A stretch of DNA of 8,521 bases, taken from Clostridiaceae bacterium (GTDB lineage Bacteria; Bacillota; Clostridia; DSM-8532). Positions 6,284 to 8,521 of the stretch are shown in pieces (positions within the stretch are counted from its first letter, which is position 1; each line of letters opens with the position of its first letter). The DNA lies in the NCBI GenBank assembly GCA_012727625.1, contig JAAYGP010000184.1, positions 1 through 8,521 on the forward strand, in the 5' to 3' direction. Under the pieces are notes generated by a model. It saw nothing but the letters and a program-made list of their open reading frames with translations. It had not been told where the DNA came from and made no database searches. A program made the translations under genes and the position numbers.

Positions 6284-6317
6284 TAAAACGGAAGATGTGA
6301 ACAGTAAACAATCAATA

Positions 6318-6346
6318 TTGTATACCAGTCATGATTATTGTATAAT
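6318..6346 (+). promoter_or_regulatory. SigA promoter of the murT-gatD operon
   Basis: TTGTAT (6318-6323), a 17-base spacer and a consensus TATAAT (6341-6346) form a strong housekeeping promoter. Transcription would start near 6353, about 39 bases before the murT ATG. An exact 9-base repeat TATTGTATA (6316-6324 and 6336-6344) overlaps both boxes. Confidence 0.8.
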
Positions 6347-6380
6347 AAAAATGCTCTTATTACCATAATTTATTTTACTT

Positions 6381-6385
6381 AGGAG
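6381..6385 (+). promoter_or_regulatory. Ribosome binding site that fixes the murT start
   Basis: AGGAG ends six bases before the ATG at 6392. A TTG two codons upstream (6386) is in frame but directly abuts this site, which leaves no room for initiation there. The ATG is therefore the start. Confidence 0.8.
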
Positions 6386-6391
6386 TTGCTA

Positions 6392-7792
6392 ATGAAAAAA
6401 TTTGTGAATAAAATACGTTTATATATTTCACTTATTCTTGCAAAGGTAGCAATATTTTTTTTACGTCTTTTTGGAACCGGAGGTACCAGCTTGCCAGGTA
6501 AGCTGGCTTTGATGTTATACCCTGATATTCTTAAGGAACTTGCCGATAAATACAGGATTATTCTGGTTACCGGCACCAATGGCAAAACAACAACCTCCAG
6601 AATTATTGAACAAATTCTTATTGACAACAATATTTCATACACGTCCAACAGATCCGGCGCAAATTTAATCAGCGGCCTTGCCACCACCTTAATTGCTGAT
6701 GTTAAAATCAACACAATGCCCAAATCCCGGACAGCTCTTCTTGAAGTTGATGAAGCAGCATTCAGGTTAGCTTCAAGGTATATGAAACCAAATGTTCTTG
6801 TTGTAACCAATTTCTTCCGGGACCAATTGGACAGGTATGGTGAATTATACAGTACTTTAAATGCTGTTAAAGAGGGAATATCAAACATCCCCGAAACCAC
6901 GCTTATTCTTAACGCAGATGATTCTCTTTGCGCATCCCTGGGGATAAACGTACCAAATCCCGTTATTTATTACGGCATGGAAGCAGCGGCTATTTCTGAA
7001 GAAACCCGTTCAGGGTTAAACAATGATGCATCATTCTGCCTTTTCTGCATGGCGAAATATGAATATGAATTCCGCACATATGGTCATCTTGGTCATTTTA
7101 AGTGCCCTGAATGTGGTTACAGCCGTCCGGAAGCACTTATACAGGTCGGGAGAATTCTCTCCATGTCTGAAAGTTTTTCAAGAGCGGTGTTTTCCACACC
7201 TACCGGAGCTTTTGCAGCCATGATTAACCTGCCCGGCCTCTATAATATTTATAATGCCCTTGCGGGGGTTGCGTTTGCTGAAACATCAGGCTTTCCCCAC
7301 GAAAAAACAATTCACTCGCTTTCATGCTTTGAAAGCGGCTTTGGTCGGATGGAATCCATAAACCTGGGTGACAAAAATATTCAGGTTATTCTGATAAAAA
7401 ACCCTGCAGGGTTCAACCAGGTGTTGAATTTCCTGCTTACTGTTGAAAATCCGTCTGCCATATGCTTTATCATTAATGATAAAATTGCTGACGGCACTGA
7501 TATATCCTGGCTGTGGGATGCGGACCTTGAGGTGCTCAATAAAATTCAGCATAATGTTCACCGTTTTTTTGTATCCGGAACACGGGCTGAGGATATGGCC
7601 GTTCGCCTTAAATACGCAGGAATATATTCAGACAATATAACCATAGAGAATGACAGTAAAGCCATGCTTGACTCTGCAATAGATTTACTGAAACCGGGAG
7701 AGACTCTTTTTATTCTTCCCACATACACAGCTCTGCTGGATATACGAAAAGTGCTTAAAAAGCGGTTCAAGCTTAAGAATTTCTGGCAGTAG
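6392..7792 (+). CDS. murT: Lipid II isoglutaminyl synthase, Mur ligase-like subunit MurT
   Basis: The 466-residue product, with GatD, should convert the D-Glu of the lipid II stem peptide to D-isoglutamine using ATP and glutamine-derived ammonia, at the inner face of the membrane. Residues 59-68 (VTGTNGKTTT) are the Mur ligase P-loop. Later in the central domain come EVDEAAF (118-124) and the NFFRDQLDRYGE stretch (140-151). A four-Cys zinc ribbon, Cys216-x2-Cys219 and Cys238-x2-Cys241, is inserted in the central domain, as in known MurT. The C-terminal DUF1727 domain (about 320-445) carries NPAGFNQVL and the DGTDISWLWD motif (367-376); an Asp of this region completes the GatD catalytic triad in the Staphylococcus aureus enzyme. 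Residues about 11-28 are hydrophobic and may contact the membrane. The ATG at 6392 is preferred over TTG at 6386 on ribosome binding site spacing. gatD follows after 74 bases. Confidence 0.95.
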   Translation: MKKFVNKIRLYISLILAKVAIFFLRLFGTGGTSLPGKLALMLYPDILKELADKYRIILVTGTNGKTTTSRIIEQILIDNNISYTSNRSGANLISGLATTLIADVKINTMPKSRTALLEVDEAAFRLASRYMKPNVLVVTNFFRDQLDRYGELYSTLNAVKEGISNIPETTLILNADDSLCASLGINVPNPVIYYGMEAAAISEETRSGLNNDASFCLFCMAKYEYEFRTYGHLGHFKCPECGYSRPEALIQVGRILSMSESFSRAVFSTPTGAFAAMINLPGLYNIYNALAGVAFAETSGFPHEKTIHSLSCFESGFGRMESINLGDKNIQVILIKNPAGFNQVLNFLLTVENPSAICFIINDKIADGTDISWLWDADLEVLNKIQHNVHRFFVSGTRAEDMAVRLKYAGIYSDNITIENDSKAMLDSAIDLLKPGETLFILPTYTALLDIRKVLKKRFKLKNFWQ

Positions 7793-7853
7793 GCTGATAT
7801 TTCCGATATAAACCCGGCGCTTTGGTGAGGGTTTTCCCGGGAACTTATTCTGG

Positions 7854-7859
7854 AAAGGA
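7854..7859 (+). promoter_or_regulatory. Ribosome binding site of gatD
   Basis: AAAGGA lies seven bases before the ATG at 7867. It supports this start over an in-frame GTG at 7822, which would add 15 residues not seen in the family and has no well-placed Shine-Dalgarno sequence. Confidence 0.65.
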
Positions 7860-7866
7860 TGTTAGA

Positions 7867-8521
7867 ATGTATAATATTACAATATGCCATATGTATCCGG
7901 ATTTATTGAATCTGTACGGTGACCGCGGAAATATAATAGCCCTAAAAAAACGTCTTGAATGGCGCGGTATTGAAGTGACCGTCAAATCCGTGTCCCTTGG
8001 AGACGAGTTTCTGCCGGATGAATATGATATTGTTTTTTTGGGTGGTGGGCAGGATTTTGAGCAGGACATCCTGCACAACGATCTTATTAAGGTGAAAAAA
8101 GAAGCAATAATCAATGCCATAGAAAATGACGTTGTTTTTCTTTGTATATGCGGCGGGTATCAGTTAATGGGTAAATATTAAATTTCTCAAAGCAAAAAGG
8201 AAATTGAATGTCTTGGCGCGATGGATCACTGGACAATCAGTTCAGAAAAACGCAACATCGGTAATCTGATTTTTTCCATTGAGGGTCTTAAACAACAGCC
8301 TGGAGGTATCGTAGTTGGTTTTGAAAACCACTCCGGTAAAACTTATCTTGGAAACGGGGTTTCCCCCCTTGGTAAAGTTATCCGCGGCTTTGGAAACAAT
8401 GGGGAGGACGGATATGAAGGCGCAAGATATAAAAATGTTTTCTGTTCCTATTCTCACGGAAGCTTGCTTCCAAAAAATCCGGGCCTTACGGATGAGTTGA
8501 TTTCATTGGCATTAAAACGCA
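7867..8521 (+). pseudogene. gatD: GatD glutaminase subunit of lipid II isoglutaminyl synthase, interrupted by an in-frame TAA; right end cut by the window
   Basis: GatD is the class I glutamine amidotransferase-like partner of MurT, releasing ammonia from glutamine. Codons 1-104 carry MYPDLLNLYGDRGN (9-22), FLGGGQDFEQ (57-66) and CICGGYQLMGKY, in which Cys95 is the nucleophile. Codon 105 is TAA (8179-8181), where homologues commonly continue with a second Tyr (GKYY). The same frame then stays open for 113 codons to the window edge and keeps the family signatures: IECLGAMD, RNIGN, GFENHSGKTYLG, SPLGKV, NNGEDGYEG, and SHGSLLPKNP with the catalytic His at about codon 197. There is no frameshift, so one base change (TAT or TAC to TAA) would explain the break. 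The next in-frame ATG (8221) has no ribosome binding site nearby. Possible readings are a recent pseudogene, translational readthrough, a strain polymorphism or a sequence error. S. aureus GatD is 243 residues, so about 25 codons lie beyond the window. Confidence 0.88.

Larger units (their letters stand above)
5882..6391. other. 510-base divergent intergenic region without a gene
   Basis: No open frame here combines a start, a ribosome binding site and a recognisable product. From left to right the stretch holds the sigma ribosome binding site, the ECF promoter candidate inside its 12-bp inverted repeat, the 208-bp inverted-end segment, and the SigA promoter and ribosome binding site of murT. 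It is long for a clostridial divergent promoter region, which is consistent with an inserted element or an RNA gene in the middle. Confidence 0.7.

Noticed and set aside
6026..6286. An 86-codon plus-strand frame starting at TTG in the sigma-murT gap
   Set aside because: No Shine-Dalgarno sequence precedes the TTG, the product has no recognisable motif, and the frame runs through the inverted-repeat element whose structure explains the sequence better.
6386..6391. TTG at 6386 as the start of murT
   Set aside because: AGGAG directly abuts this TTG, leaving no spacing. The ATG six bases later is properly placed.
7822..7866. GTG at 7822 as the start of gatD
   Set aside because: It would add 15 residues absent from the family, and the ATG at 7867 has a well-spaced AAAGGA and begins exactly where GatD proteins begin.
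8315..8500. Plus-strand and minus-strand frames overlapping the second half of gatD
   Set aside because: They are alternative frames of the conserved GatD coding sequence and show no start signals or family motifs of their own.
8179..8521. Stop codon reassignment as the explanation for the gatD TAA
   Set aside because: TAA properly terminates polA and the anti-sigma gene, while TAG and TGA terminate other genes here, so the standard code applies in this window.

Overview
The window looks like chromosomal DNA of a low-to-moderate GC Gram-positive bacterium, most likely class Clostridia. Supporting signs are a DNA polymerase I whose proofreading motifs are lost, polA directly followed by coaE and a small membrane-anchored lytic transglycosylase, an ECF sigma/anti-sigma pair, a MurT-GatD lipid II amidation module, and strong purine-rich ribosome binding sites before most genes. 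TAA, TAG and TGA all serve as normal stops here, so the genetic code appears standard. The taxon is an inference from gene content, not a database result.

Layout. Positions 1-4062 hold a minus-strand cluster, in transcription order polA (DNA polymerase I), coaE (dephospho-CoA kinase), a lytic transglycosylase, and the first 24 codons of an unrecognised gene that runs off the left edge. A possible SigA promoter lies upstream of polA. Positions 4362-5881 hold a second minus-strand operon, an ECF sigma factor overlapping its zinc-binding transmembrane anti-sigma factor by four bases (ATGA). This operon ends in a clear intrinsic terminator at 4281-4323. A candidate autoregulatory ECF promoter (TGAAAT-N16-TGTA) sits about 80 bases upstream of the sigma start.

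The 510-base divergent gap at 5882-6391 has no convincing gene but is rich in structure. A 12-bp perfect inverted repeat brackets the ECF promoter. A 208-bp segment is bounded by 19-bp inverted ends (18/19 matching) and can fold into a long multi-stem hairpin. A near-consensus SigA promoter drives the plus-strand genes.

On the plus strand, murT (6392-7792) and gatD (7867 to the right edge) encode the two subunits of the lipid II isoglutaminyl synthase, which amidates D-Glu of the peptidoglycan stem peptide. gatD is interrupted by one in-frame TAA at codon 105, just after its catalytic Cys motif, while the same frame continues for 113 conserved codons to the edge of the window. This is the most striking anomaly.

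Functionally the window joins DNA repair and replication (polA), CoA synthesis (coaE), wall remodelling (lytic transglycosylase), envelope-type signal transduction (sigma/anti-sigma) and wall precursor modification (murT/gatD). I see no CRISPR array, tRNA, rRNA, transposase or defence system. The best candidates for something undescribed are the structured intergenic element and the G8 tract at the sigma/anti-sigma junction.
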